DNA of 64,000 nt. Source: Hyphomicrobiales bacterium (GTDB lineage Bacteria; Pseudomonadota; Alphaproteobacteria; Rhizobiales; Methyloligellaceae). The DNA lies in the NCBI GenBank assembly GCA_021775555.1, contig JAJFHP010000026.1:1-64000 (forward strand), written 5' to 3'. The translations under genes were made by a program, and so were the position numbers. Of this stretch, positions 26,207 to 33,825 are shown piece after piece. The notes below the pieces were generated by a model. That model ran no database searches. It saw nothing but the letters and a program-made list of their open reading frames with translations, and was not told the DNA's origin. How positions within the stretch are numbered: the stretch's first letter is position 1; the number at the start of each line of letters is the position of its first letter.

Positions 26207-26962
26207 TTACGCAGCCTGCAATTCTGCTGCGTAAATCTGTTCCATAGTCTCGTGGGAAATGTTGGGGTCGGTGAGATCAGCCTCCGATGCATAGGTGAAA
26301 ACAATCACTGTGCGGCGCGTATCGCCCATCAAAGGGGCCACACGGTGCAGGGTGGTGTTCGCCCGCATCAGATAGCAGCACCCGCTGTCGATATGCCGGC
26401 TTCTCACTTCACGATTGGCGAGCACATCGCACAGTCCTTTGCGGGGATTCTTCTTGTCCCAGTCCGTAGCAGCCACATACTCAACTCTACCACCGTCCAG
26501 ATAGTCGGGTGCCTGAACAATCCATATAAGGGCAAACGTATAGTCATCCCAATGCCAGCCATGTGTATCGCCGGATTTTTCCTGTGAGTTGATGATGTAT
26601 TCCTCTGCCTGGTAGGGCACTTTATGCAGCCGCTCACCAGCAATTATCGAAAGATATTGCCTTACGGCATCCGACTCGAAGACTGTTTTTATGATGTTGC
26701 CATCCTTAGAGATTGTGTTTCTGTCGACGCTGGCATATGCGCGTGGCGTTCCGCCTGTGGATTCCAGCACCAAGTCTCTGCGCCGCGCCGATGCTTCCAG
26801 CAAGTCATTGGCTTCGTGATGAAGGGCGTCCTTCAGATCGTGCGGAAGCAACTCTTCAATCACAGCAATATCGCTAGAGCGAAACTCCTCTGACAGGAAT
26901 TTTGTAAGTTGATTGGGCTGAGATGAAAGGTGCTTATGGATGCTTTGATCAACGGATTTCAT
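26207..26962 (-). CDS. Fe(II)/2-oxoglutarate-dependent oxygenase, BesD-like (HxD hydroxylase type)
   Basis: This protein of about 251 residues shows the double-stranded beta-helix pattern of non-haem Fe(II)/2OG enzymes: first ligands His137-x-Asp139 in THGWHWDDY, a strand with FALIWIVQAPDYLDGG, the distal ligand His206 in NTTLHRVAPL, and an Arg pair (216-217, DTRRTVIVF) able to bind 2-oxoglutarate. Length and spacing resemble the BesD family of free-amino-acid halogenases, but the carboxylate ligand is present here, which predicts hydroxylation. The ATG at 26962 follows AAGGGGG; an in-frame TTG at 26968 is less likely. Assignment to BesD is from memory of that family and is moderate. Confidence 0.75.
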   Translation of the reverse strand: MKSVDQSIHKHLSSQPNQLTKFLSEEFRSSDIAVIEELLPHDLKDALHHEANDLLEASARRRDLVLESTGGTPRAYASVDRNTISKDGNIIKTVFESDAVRQYLSIIAGERLHKVPYQAEEYIINSQEKSGDTHGWHWDDYTFALIWIVQAPDYLDGGRVEYVAATDWDKKNPRKGLCDVLANREVRSRHIDSGCCYLMRANTTLHRVAPLMGDTRRTVIVFTYASEADLTDPNISHETMEQIYAAELQAA

Positions 26963-27062
26963 CGACAACCCCCTTGGTTAGCTCACCAATTGTCGCAGGC
27001 CATTTCGCCCACTTTTATTGATTTGACTAAGCTGTGATTGTCATGAGCCTTCTTGAATGGAA

Positions 27063-27830
27063 TTATCGTTGAGCAAATCTTGCGGGACTAATTCCGTATG
27101 CAGAGCTGAATTGTCGCGTCAAATGAGCCTGATCGGAAAATCCCATCTCGCAAGCTGTCTGTGCCGCGGACATACCTTGATTGAGTAGTTCCCGCGCCCT
27201 GGCTACCCTTCTGTGGCGCTGCCAGGTGATGGGAGGCACTCCTGTTGCATTTGAAAACATACGCAGGAGTGCAAGTTTGTTCAGACATACCCGGTCTGCA
27301 AGTTCGTTCAGGCTGGGTGTTCTGGACAAATCATCCAGAAGAATATCTTTAATTATCTTAATACGCCAATCGCTTGTATCAACTATAACTTCGGTGGTTA
27401 ATAACATGTATCTTGATATAGCAATATCAAGAACATTGAAAATCTGTTCTTCTGCTTCAGAATTCGGGCTTTCATCAAATGTGAAGCTGATAAGAGAGGA
27501 AAATGATCTGCGAAGCTCATTGTCATTTACAATGGGTTTCTCAAAGACAGCATTTATCGTTGAAAGCATCTCGCTCTCGAAGAAATGAGGAACCAGGTAA
27601 AGACTGATCAGGCAATCTGTTCCATCGCCTGCCTGGACCTGACCGGGATTGTATAGCGTTGTGCAATTCTCAGCCGCTTCGAGTTCGCGGCCATCAAGTG
27701 TCAGTTTTTCATCTCCAGAAAGATTGCAACTGAGCACATACTCATCGTGGGTATGTTGTGGGAAAGTCAGCCTGTCCCCCCAGATGAAAGCTATTTCAAA
27801 ATTTTCGCCTTTGTAGCGTTTTTGTTTCAT
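27063..27830 (-). CDS. AraC family transcriptional regulator
   Basis: This 255-residue protein has an N-terminal cupin-like sensing domain (FPQHTHDEYVLSCNLSG at about 23-40) and a C-terminal AraC double helix-turn-helix (SLNELADRVCLNKLALLRMF and MGFSDQAHLTRQFSSAYGISP). This layout is common in regulators of amino acid exporters and catabolic genes. It lies 100 bp upstream of the oxygenase and LysE genes in the same direction and is their likely activator. Its upstream region carries the tandem sequence ATAAACAATAAACAAT. Confidence 0.9.
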   Translation of the reverse strand: MKQKRYKGENFEIAFIWGDRLTFPQHTHDEYVLSCNLSGDEKLTLDGRELEAAENCTTLYNPGQVQAGDGTDCLISLYLVPHFFESEMLSTINAVFEKPIVNDNELRRSFSSLISFTFDESPNSEAEEQIFNVLDIAISRYMLLTTEVIVDTSDWRIKIIKDILLDDLSRTPSLNELADRVCLNKLALLRMFSNATGVPPITWQRHRRVARARELLNQGMSAAQTACEMGFSDQAHLTRQFSSAYGISPARFAQR

Positions 27831-28074
27831 TTTTTATAAGCGCCTGAATAATAAACAATAAACAATGATGAATGAGGTCATGCGTGGAAAGGATAGCAGC
27901 TAAGTGAAATTCTGTTCAAGTCGTCTCAGACTTAGATCATCTATCATCCCATATTGTGGATTTAATTTCCAAATGACGATTAAAGGACTGCAAGAAATAA
28001 CAATCAACACCGGTCCGCTAGTATCAGCCAGAATATGGTGAAACAACCGGGGTTAGTTTTGTGAGGTAGAAGCA

Positions 28075-28611
28075 GTGACCAAGGTTTATACAGTGCGTTT
28101 GGTTCGTCCGGTTTTCCAATCAGCCACAATTGAGGTTCAGGCTTTGAACCGCAACAGCGCTACGAGTAAGGCTCTGAGGTGGGCGAAGGGGCTGCCGGAT
28201 TCAGATTGGACAGACAGGAACTCCGAGGACAATGACCACACCATGCATGTGGAGTCGGTGCTTGATCATCAGGAAATCTATGAAACTTCGTCTAACCCGC
28301 ATCAGGAAATTGGGGAATTCCAGTTGAGCACTGGAAGCTCTGACTCAATAAAGTATTTGATATTGTCGGCGGACCTGAGCACACGGGTTGGGCGGGTGCT
28401 GTCCCAACCCTGGTTCACCAAGGCTGACCAGCTGCTACAGGCCGACCTTTGCTCGGACTGGGTAGAGCCCATTAATTTCATTCTCGAAAATGATGGGCTG
28501 AGTGGTGATGGTGAACCAGCTGGTGTTGGTTGGGAAAAATGCCAAAATAACAATGTTATGGATTTCCCGATTAACGATCTCGACCAAGAAATGATAGAAT
28601 CCAAATCCTGA
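28075..28611 (+). CDS. Hypothetical acidic protein
   Basis: I do not recognise this 178-residue protein. It starts with GTG at 28075 after GAGG. The first 60 residues look folded (VYTVRLVRPVFQSATIEVQA, then KALRWAKGLPDSDW), and the remainder is rich in Asp, Glu, Ser and Asn with several Trp. There is no signal peptide or membrane segment. It sits between the AraC gene (divergent) and the MucR-type gene, in the part of the window with the fewest conserved genes. Codon use looks coding, so it is probably real. Confidence 0.6.
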   Translation: MTKVYTVRLVRPVFQSATIEVQALNRNSATSKALRWAKGLPDSDWTDRNSEDNDHTMHVESVLDHQEIYETSSNPHQEIGEFQLSTGSSDSIKYLILSADLSTRVGRVLSQPWFTKADQLLQADLCSDWVEPINFILENDGLSGDGEPAGVGWEKCQNNNVMDFPINDLDQEMIESKS

Positions 28612-28682
28612 TATTCAGAATCGTATCATTCAGGAGACATGGTTGAGCGACAGCTTTTTTGGTCTGTTGTCTGGCAAAGTGT

Positions 28683-28764
28683 AAAATGCTCAAATGTGCC
28701 TGAGGTGGAAAATCTCGATTTCTACCCGATTGATATTGCTCGCAGAGCTGCAAAATGCTCGAAT
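28683..28764 (+). promoter_or_regulatory. Direct repeat upstream of the MucR-type gene
   Basis: AAAATGCTCAAAT (28683-28695) and AAAATGCTCGAAT (28752-28764) differ by one base and lie 69 bp apart, in the leader of the MucR-type gene that starts at 28803. MucR/Ros proteins often repress their own promoters, so these are candidate operator sites. Confidence 0.35.
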
Positions 28765-28802
28765 ATCTAATTGGCCCGTTTGATCAGGAGAGCTCCGCTA
28801 AT

Positions 28803-29210
28803 ATGACAGATACAACGCATTCCAATGCTTTGGTTGCATTAACAGCCGACATAGTTGCCGCCTATGTGTGCAACAACACTGTCGTGGCTTCAGAGATGCC
28901 TACCCTCATAAGCACTGTTTGTGACGCGATGATAAGTGCATCCGCCAAGTCCAACCAACCACCCGCGCCGGAATTGACTCCTGCGGTGCCGATCAAGAAG
29001 TCAGTCACGCCGGATTATATTATCTGCCTGGATGACGGGAAGAGTTTCAAGTCGTTGAAACGGCATATCCGGACGCACTACGGTTTGTCTCCGGAAGAAT
29101 ATCGCGAGAAATGGGGGTTGCCGTATGATTACCCGATGGTCGCTCCCAATTATGCAGCCACACGTTCCGTGCTTGCAAAGAAGATTGGATTGGGCAAGCA
29201 CCGCAAGTAG
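28803..29210 (+). CDS. MucR/Ros family zinc-finger transcriptional regulator
   Basis: This 135-residue protein has the MucR layout: an N-terminal oligomerisation helix (LVALTADIVAAYV) and a C-terminal prokaryotic zinc finger, SFKSLKRHIRTHYGLSPEEY. Candidate ligands are Cys75, Asp78, His88 and His92; the second Cys of Ros is replaced by Asp, as is known in some homologues. MucR proteins bind AT-rich DNA and act as broad silencers. The ATG at 28803 follows AGGAG; the frame opens earlier at 28755 without a good site. Confidence 0.9.
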   Translation: MTDTTHSNALVALTADIVAAYVCNNTVVASEMPTLISTVCDAMISASAKSNQPPAPELTPAVPIKKSVTPDYIICLDDGKSFKSLKRHIRTHYGLSPEEYREKWGLPYDYPMVAPNYAATRSVLAKKIGLGKHRK

Positions 29211-29444
29211 CCTACCTCCTGTGTGCTTTCGGTGTAAATTGAATGTCCATCAACAGCAGCAATACAGAACCGCATCGATATTTTCCCAAGTTTTATTCCC
29301 TGGACATAGAAGGTTCTGGAAAAATCACCCAGAACGGAATCCAAACATAAGACATGGTGATGGCTCAGGCCATGAGAGTTTGTTTTGACAAATATCAGAT
29401 CAGCTGACTCCCCTCTGGCCATCGAAGTCAATGAGTTGGCCTTA
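29211..29444. other. Non-coding stretch without recognisable content
   Basis: No convincing gene, RNA, repeat or promoter was seen in this part of the 641-bp gap between the MucR-type gene and the lipoprotein gene. A 112-codon minus-strand frame (29150-29488) overlaps the MucR-type gene and does not look like protein. Confidence 0.4.
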
Positions 29445-29812
29445 CTATTCAGCAGCTTCACTAGTGATTTTAGAAAGAGAGTCAACACATGACCAAAACT
29501 GCATAAGTTGAGGGCGTGTTTTCTGAGTTGAGCGATAAATGCAAATGTCGAAAGTCATTTGCAATTCCTTGGAGCCGATGGCGACAAGCCGCTTGTCTGC
29601 AAGCTCCTCTCTAATGGACGCTGCGGTGTAATCAGGCGGGGAGATCGTATCGTCCAGATAAATTTTTCATTTTCAGAACTGGTGAAAAGGGCTGCACGTG
29701 CTTTCTGGCACGGATAAGTCTTCTCATCCGCAATGTAACTTCTGCTTCTCCACATTGCCGCGATAATATTATATGTCTTTGCTTCAGAGGCTGGAGGCCC
29801 CGGAAAAGACAA
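29445..29812 (-). pseudogene. Frameshifted remnant resembling the end of a LysR-type regulator
   Basis: Reading from the ATG at 29812, one frame runs through KARAALFTSSENEK. After an A-rich tract (near 29660) a second frame continues as IYLDDTISPPDYTAA, then REELADKRLVAIGSKELQ, and stops at 29445. Restoring one A gives an uninterrupted protein of about 122 residues. The second part resembles the C-terminal end of LysR substrate-binding domains (...ELADGRLV..., then a strand and a final helix with FW). No HTH domain is present, so this is a decayed fragment or a gene interrupted by a sequencing indel. Confidence 0.35.
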
Positions 29813-29851
29813 TATAGGCCGGCATATGCGGTTTGGAGGTTTTTCAACTAA

Positions 29852-30514
29852 ATGGGCGTTTGTTCTAACAAAATCAGACCAGTCGGCCCCCCCCTGGCCG
29901 TAGCAGGCATTGTATTGGTGTTTCTTCTCAGTGGCTGCGGCGGTGGAAGTGGTAACCGCAATGGTCCGTCTGCAGGAATAGCGAATACCGGACCTGCACC
30001 AGTTCAGCTGGGTGGCTCGCCGGTTACCGGAGCGGGTGTTCAGACCTCTGTTCTGGGACCACTTGATGAACCGCTTGTTCGCCGGTCAATTGAGAATTAC
30101 CGGATTTCGAAAAAAAGAGCCAAAGGGTCCTATCGTCTTGTTGGTGCCGACCTGAACGGGAACGGGTCGCGTGAGGCGATTGTCCTGTTCCAGGGTAAGG
30201 ACTGGTGTACCCGTACCGGATGCTCATTGGCTGTGTTCCAGTCGTTCAAGCATGGCTATAGGGTGATTTCCCGAACAGTGCGCGTCAAACCACCGGTCGA
30301 GATAGACAGAGTTATGACCAACGCCTACCACGATATTCTGGTTCAGACGGGTGGCGGCCCAGCGCCTCAGCGCCGCGTGCGGCTCCAATTTACAGGCGAG
30401 GGCTATTCTCGCAATGCCATGCTGCAAACAGAGGTTCCTCTTGGATCAGTCGTGCGCACGGAAATTGCGATTGACGCAGCACCGGCGCCCGCAACCAGCG
30501 CAGCGCGTTACTAA
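29852..30514 (+). CDS. Putative lipoprotein
   Basis: This 220-residue protein has a type II signal peptide: positive start, hydrophobic stretch AVAGIVLVFLLSG and lipobox LSGC with lipidated Cys29, followed by a Gly/Asn-rich linker. The remaining domain includes GADLNGNGSREAIVLFQG, resembling a calcium- or repeat-type loop (DLNGNG) seen in FG-GAP-like strands, and a possible disulphide CTRTGC. It should be anchored to the periplasmic face of a membrane. The function is unknown. Its stop overlaps the convergent monooxygenase stop. Confidence 0.75.
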   Translation: MGVCSNKIRPVGPPLAVAGIVLVFLLSGCGGGSGNRNGPSAGIANTGPAPVQLGGSPVTGAGVQTSVLGPLDEPLVRRSIENYRISKKRAKGSYRLVGADLNGNGSREAIVLFQGKDWCTRTGCSLAVFQSFKHGYRVISRTVRVKPPVEIDRVMTNAYHDILVQTGGGPAPQRRVRLQFTGEGYSRNAMLQTEVPLGSVVRTEIAIDAAPAPATSAARY

Positions 30515-31710
30515 TATTGAGCCCCGCCAGGATATTGGTAAAGCCAATCGAGTCGTTTCAACAGAAATTGAGGGGAACTTCGGCGCATAATGAAATTGCG
30601 CACCAGCCGTGCCATGCCGCCCATGTGATAGATATTGCCCATCCTGCGTGATTCATAGGCCGTGCGGGCCGTCCGCTCGATACGGGCCGACTCGAAATGG
30701 CGAAAGGCGCGCCAGGGGTCATTGTCATGTTGCGCCAATATCGCGCTGAGTACGGATGCGTCTTCGATTGCCAGCGCACCGCCTTGCGCGAGAAATGGCA
30801 GTACCGGATGTGCCGCATCGCCGATCAGCGTGACTGAACCTTGTGTCCAGGCGCGAAGCGGGGGCATGTGGTACAGAGACCATTTGCGCCACGCTTTTGC
30901 GGCGTTTACAAAATCCGCAATCGGTTCGTGCCAATTTGCGAAAGCAGGCATAAGCAGTTGCGGGTCGGCTTCCTGGTCCCAGCCTTCTGCCCTGCTGCCC
31001 CAATGTTCATTGACAACCGCGACCACATTTATTTTTTGGCCACCCCGAACCGGATAGTGAACCAGATGAACGTTCTTGGACAGCCATATCCCAGTTTTTG
31101 GTCCCCGCAATTCCTTGGGCAAAGTGTCGGGATTCACCAAAGCGCGCCACGCGGTTTTGCCCGTAAAGCTGAGTGTGGCGCCTTTATCTATCTGCTGGCG
31201 GAATGTTGACCACAGCCCGTCGGCTGCGATGAGCGCCCGGCCGCGGAACGACTTCTTGAGTGTCCTGAGTGCAACTTCATCTGGAAACTGCTCATAGGTT
31301 TTGACATCGCAGTCCATCGTGATTTCGATGCCTTCCAGTTTCCGTGCAGAGTCCAGTAGGGCTTGGTGAAGGTCCGCGCGGTGCACAAGTAGAAACGGCG
31401 CGCCATAGCGTTTCTCGGCCACTTCGCCAAACGGAACGCTCGTAAGTTGCTCACCGGTCATGCCGTCACCAATGAGGAGTCCTTCCGACGCAACCGCTTT
31501 GGAGGAGAGTTTGTCGAGAACACCCCAGTCGGCCAGGATTCTCGTGGCGTTGGGTCCCAGTTGAATTCCTGCGCCTTCGCTGGAGAATGACGTTAAGCGC
31601 TCCAGCACATGCGACGATATTCCCCGCCGGGCAAGGGCTATGGCGGCAGACAGCCCGCCAATGCCGGCTCCGGCGATCAGGATGCGGTCATCTATGAGAG
31701 TTTCGGCCAT
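30511..31710 (-). CDS. FAD-dependent monooxygenase (salicylate / 3-hydroxybenzoate 6-hydroxylase-like)
   Basis: This 399-residue class A flavoprotein monooxygenase has the N-terminal FAD fold IAGAGIGGLSAAIALARRG, the DG motif (ALIAADGLWSTFR) near 155 and the GD motif LIGDAAHPVLPFLAQGG near 290. Such enzymes hydroxylate aromatic rings using NAD(P)H and O2. The whole-length pattern fits salicylate/3-hydroxybenzoate 6-hydroxylases, but the substrate is not proven and no ring-cleavage gene is adjacent. It is preceded by the small zinc-finger gene 9 bp upstream on the same strand. Confidence 0.88.
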   Translation of the reverse strand: MAETLIDDRILIAGAGIGGLSAAIALARRGISSHVLERLTSFSSEGAGIQLGPNATRILADWGVLDKLSSKAVASEGLLIGDGMTGEQLTSVPFGEVAEKRYGAPFLLVHRADLHQALLDSARKLEGIEITMDCDVKTYEQFPDEVALRTLKKSFRGRALIAADGLWSTFRQQIDKGATLSFTGKTAWRALVNPDTLPKELRGPKTGIWLSKNVHLVHYPVRGGQKINVVAVVNEHWGSRAEGWDQEADPQLLMPAFANWHEPIADFVNAAKAWRKWSLYHMPPLRAWTQGSVTLIGDAAHPVLPFLAQGGALAIEDASVLSAILAQHDNDPWRAFRHFESARIERTARTAYESRRMGNIYHMGGMARLVRNFIMRRSSPQFLLKRLDWLYQYPGGAQY

Positions 31711-31719
31711 CCGGCCTGG

Positions 31720-31962
31720 TCAGGATGTTGCGCTGGCGCGGCAGCCCGGTGGGTCTGATTCGCCTGGAGAGAGCGAGTCATCACGCTCGTAAACTGTTGA
31801 ACAGTACGGGCAGATGATTTCCTTCTCGCTCCCCATATCGAGAAAGATATGTGGATGATCGTGGGGAGGGCTTGCCCCCATGCATTGGAATTCACCGATG
31901 CCAATACGTATTCGGGAAACACCGGCATCATTACAGAAGTGGGGTACAGTGGAGGTTGCCAT
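31720..31962 (-). CDS. Zinc-finger domain-containing protein (zf-CHCC, NDUFS6-like)
   Basis: This 80-residue protein matches the zf-CHCC family of small zinc proteins related to the NDUFS6 subunit of complex I. Candidate ligands are Cys27, His36 or His38 (PPHDHPHIFLDMG), Cys51 and Cys54 (CPYCSTVY). Such proteins are widespread in alphaproteobacteria; a role in complex I is known for the mitochondrial relative and only inferred here. The ATG at 31962 is chosen because it begins the conserved region; an upstream ATG at 32019 adds 19 unlikely residues. Confidence 0.85.
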   Translation of the reverse strand: MATSTVPHFCNDAGVSRIRIGIGEFQCMGASPPHDHPHIFLDMGSEKEIICPYCSTVYERDDSLSPGESDPPGCRASATS

Positions 31963-32050
31963 TGGGCCAGCTCGATTCTCTTTGTCGTCCCGATGTGCGC
32001 GCGAGCATACTGATTGCACTGGCTAAAAGATAGATGTAAGCGCAACCCGG

Positions 32051-32830
32051 ATGCAGCAAAAAGAGACAGAAAGTTACATGCAGACATTTGATTCAGAAGG
32101 CGTGCAAATCGCCTATATTGACGAAGGCGAGGGCGATCCGATCTTGCTGATTCACGGCTTTGCTTCGAACATCACCATCAACTGGATTGAAACTGGCTGG
32201 GTCAGGACACTGACACAGGCGGGCCGTCGGGTGATCGCTATCGATAATCGTGGTCATGGCAAGAGCGAAAAACTCTATGATCAGGGAAAATATGCAGCAC
32301 CGACGATGGCCGGGGATGCCGGGCGTCTGTTGGAGCATCTGGGAATCCCTCATGCCGACGTTATGGGATATTCCATGGGCGCGCGCATCACCGCCTTTTT
32401 GACCTTGAACCAGCCAGAAAAGGTGCGCAGCGCTATTTTTGCAGGGCTTGGCATCAACATGGTGCGCGGTGTCGGAGGCTCAGGACCAATCGCACATGCA
32501 CTGGAAGCACCCTCGATTGAAGACGTGATGAACGAAACCGCACGCACGTTCCGGCTGTTTGCCGAGACGACGGGCAGTGACCTGCTAGCCCTGGCGGCGT
32601 GCATCCGCGCTTCACGTGACAAGATCACGGCCGAAGCCCTGGAGGAGATCAATGCGCCAGTGTTGGTGGCCGTAGGTACGAAAGATGTCATCGGTGGTTC
32701 GGCGCGGGATCTTGCTGATTTGATTCCCGGTGCGGAGGCACTGGAGATTGAAGGTCGAGACCATATGAAGGCGGTTGGAGACAGGAACTATAAGGAAGGC
32801 GTTATGGCTTTTCTGGAAAAGCGGCCCTGA
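32051..32830 (+). CDS. Alpha/beta fold hydrolase
   Basis: This 259-residue protein has the alpha/beta-hydrolase signatures: the oxyanion region LLIHGFASN near 33, nucleophile elbow GYSMGA near 104 (Ser), acidic residue in VAVGTKDVIGG and catalytic His in IEGRDHMKAVGD near 240. It could be an esterase, lactonase or C-C bond hydrolase; the substrate is unknown. A second ATG at 32078 (MQTFDSEG) gives a start closer to the family norm. It is convergent with the enoyl-CoA hydratase gene. Confidence 0.88.
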   Translation: MQQKETESYMQTFDSEGVQIAYIDEGEGDPILLIHGFASNITINWIETGWVRTLTQAGRRVIAIDNRGHGKSEKLYDQGKYAAPTMAGDAGRLLEHLGIPHADVMGYSMGARITAFLTLNQPEKVRSAIFAGLGINMVRGVGGSGPIAHALEAPSIEDVMNETARTFRLFAETTGSDLLALAACIRASRDKITAEALEEINAPVLVAVGTKDVIGGSARDLADLIPGAEALEIEGRDHMKAVGDRNYKEGVMAFLEKRP

Positions 32831-32834
32831 GGTT

Positions 32835-33638
32835 TCATTTCCCGTGAAATACAGGCTTGCGCTTCTCGACGAAAGCGGTGCGGCCTTCGGCGTAGTCTTC
32901 GCTCTCGAAGCAATCTTCAACGAGCTTGTCGAGTGCGTCCATATCGGGATTTTCAGGGGCGGCTGAAAATTCATCGATGCAGCGTTTCGCCGCGATCAGG
33001 GACAGTGGTGCATTGTCCGCAATCATGCCCGCCAGGGCCCGTGTTTCCTGTTCAAGATTTTCTGCCTTTAAGAGCCGTGAAATCATCCCCATTTGCAACG
33101 CCTCTTCATCACTGAAACGGCGCCCGGTAAAGAGAACTTCCTTGGCCTGGGTGGCACTAAGAGCCGAGAGCAGCGGGCGTATCCAGCGCGGATTGTAACC
33201 GATGCCAAGCTTGGCGGCGGGAATGGAGAAGGTTGCGCCTTCGGCCGCTGCGCGCAGATCGCAGCACAGTGCCAGTTCCAGACCGCCGCCCATGCAATAG
33301 CCCCGCACCATGGCGATGGTGGGCTTGGCACAGTTCATCACCGCGCCAAAGGCCGCGTGATTGAGATCGTCATAATTTTTTGAAGCCTCGCCGGTTCGGG
33401 CGGTACCAAATTCGGAAATGTCTGCCCCGGCGCTAAAGGCCTTGTCCCCAGCGCCGCGCATCATCACGACACGTATGGAATTGTCCGCTTCCGCCTGAGA
33501 GAAAATGCCCGGAAGAGCGCCCCACATTGCTGTGTTCAGCGCGTTCATCCGAGAAGGATTATCGATTATAATCCAGTATATTGCACCATCAAGTTCAGTA
33601 CGAATCTGACCGTCTGACTTGTTATTGTGTTCGCTCAT
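32835..33638 (-). CDS. Enoyl-CoA hydratase/isomerase family protein
   Basis: This protein of about 267 residues is a crotonase-fold enzyme. The oxyanion-hole segments AFSAGADISEFG and RGYCMGGGLELALCCDLR are clear. One of the usual catalytic glutamates is not obvious: the block reads PAAKLGIGYNPRW, where classical hydratases have an acidic residue, so an activity other than hydration is possible. The ATG at 33638 (MSEHNNKSDG) is preferred over the frame opening at 33683. It is divergent from cysE. Confidence 0.85.
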   Translation of the reverse strand: MSEHNNKSDGQIRTELDGAIYWIIIDNPSRMNALNTAMWGALPGIFSQAEADNSIRVVMMRGAGDKAFSAGADISEFGTARTGEASKNYDDLNHAAFGAVMNCAKPTIAMVRGYCMGGGLELALCCDLRAAAEGATFSIPAAKLGIGYNPRWIRPLLSALSATQAKEVLFTGRRFSDEEALQMGMISRLLKAENLEQETRALAGMIADNAPLSLIAAKRCIDEFSAAPENPDMDALDKLVEDCFESEDYAEGRTAFVEKRKPVFHGK

Positions 33639-33825
33639 CTCTATGTCTTTGTGTTGGTGATGTGCCTTGCGAAGCGGTATCACATATGTGCCGTATCAGA
33701 GCAGTAAATTTTGACTCTGTTTGCGTCATGGCGTTGACATGAGCAGTGTTGACATTCTTGCTATTGTGCAGGACACGGACGTTCCGCTTGTCTGGGCGGA
33801 CAGCATTGGAAATCAGGAGTTTAAA

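Noticed and set aside
26207-26962. Halogenase call for the BesD-like protein
   Set aside because: The facial triad is complete (His-x-Asp...His). Halogenases of this type have Gly or Ala in place of Asp to make room for chloride.
29150-29488. A 112-codon minus-strand frame overlapping the MucR-type gene
   Set aside because: No protein-like pattern, and it overlaps a well-supported gene.
29640-29680. Programmed ribosomal frameshift in the LysR-like fragment
   Set aside because: The A-rich tract is not a good slippery heptamer in the reading frame used, there is no stimulatory hairpin evident, and the DNA-binding domain is missing anyway.
25269-32019. Duplicate of the tRNA-Leu 3' end as an attachment site
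   Set aside because: I looked for a second copy of the T arm and acceptor sequence to the right and did not see one in the window.
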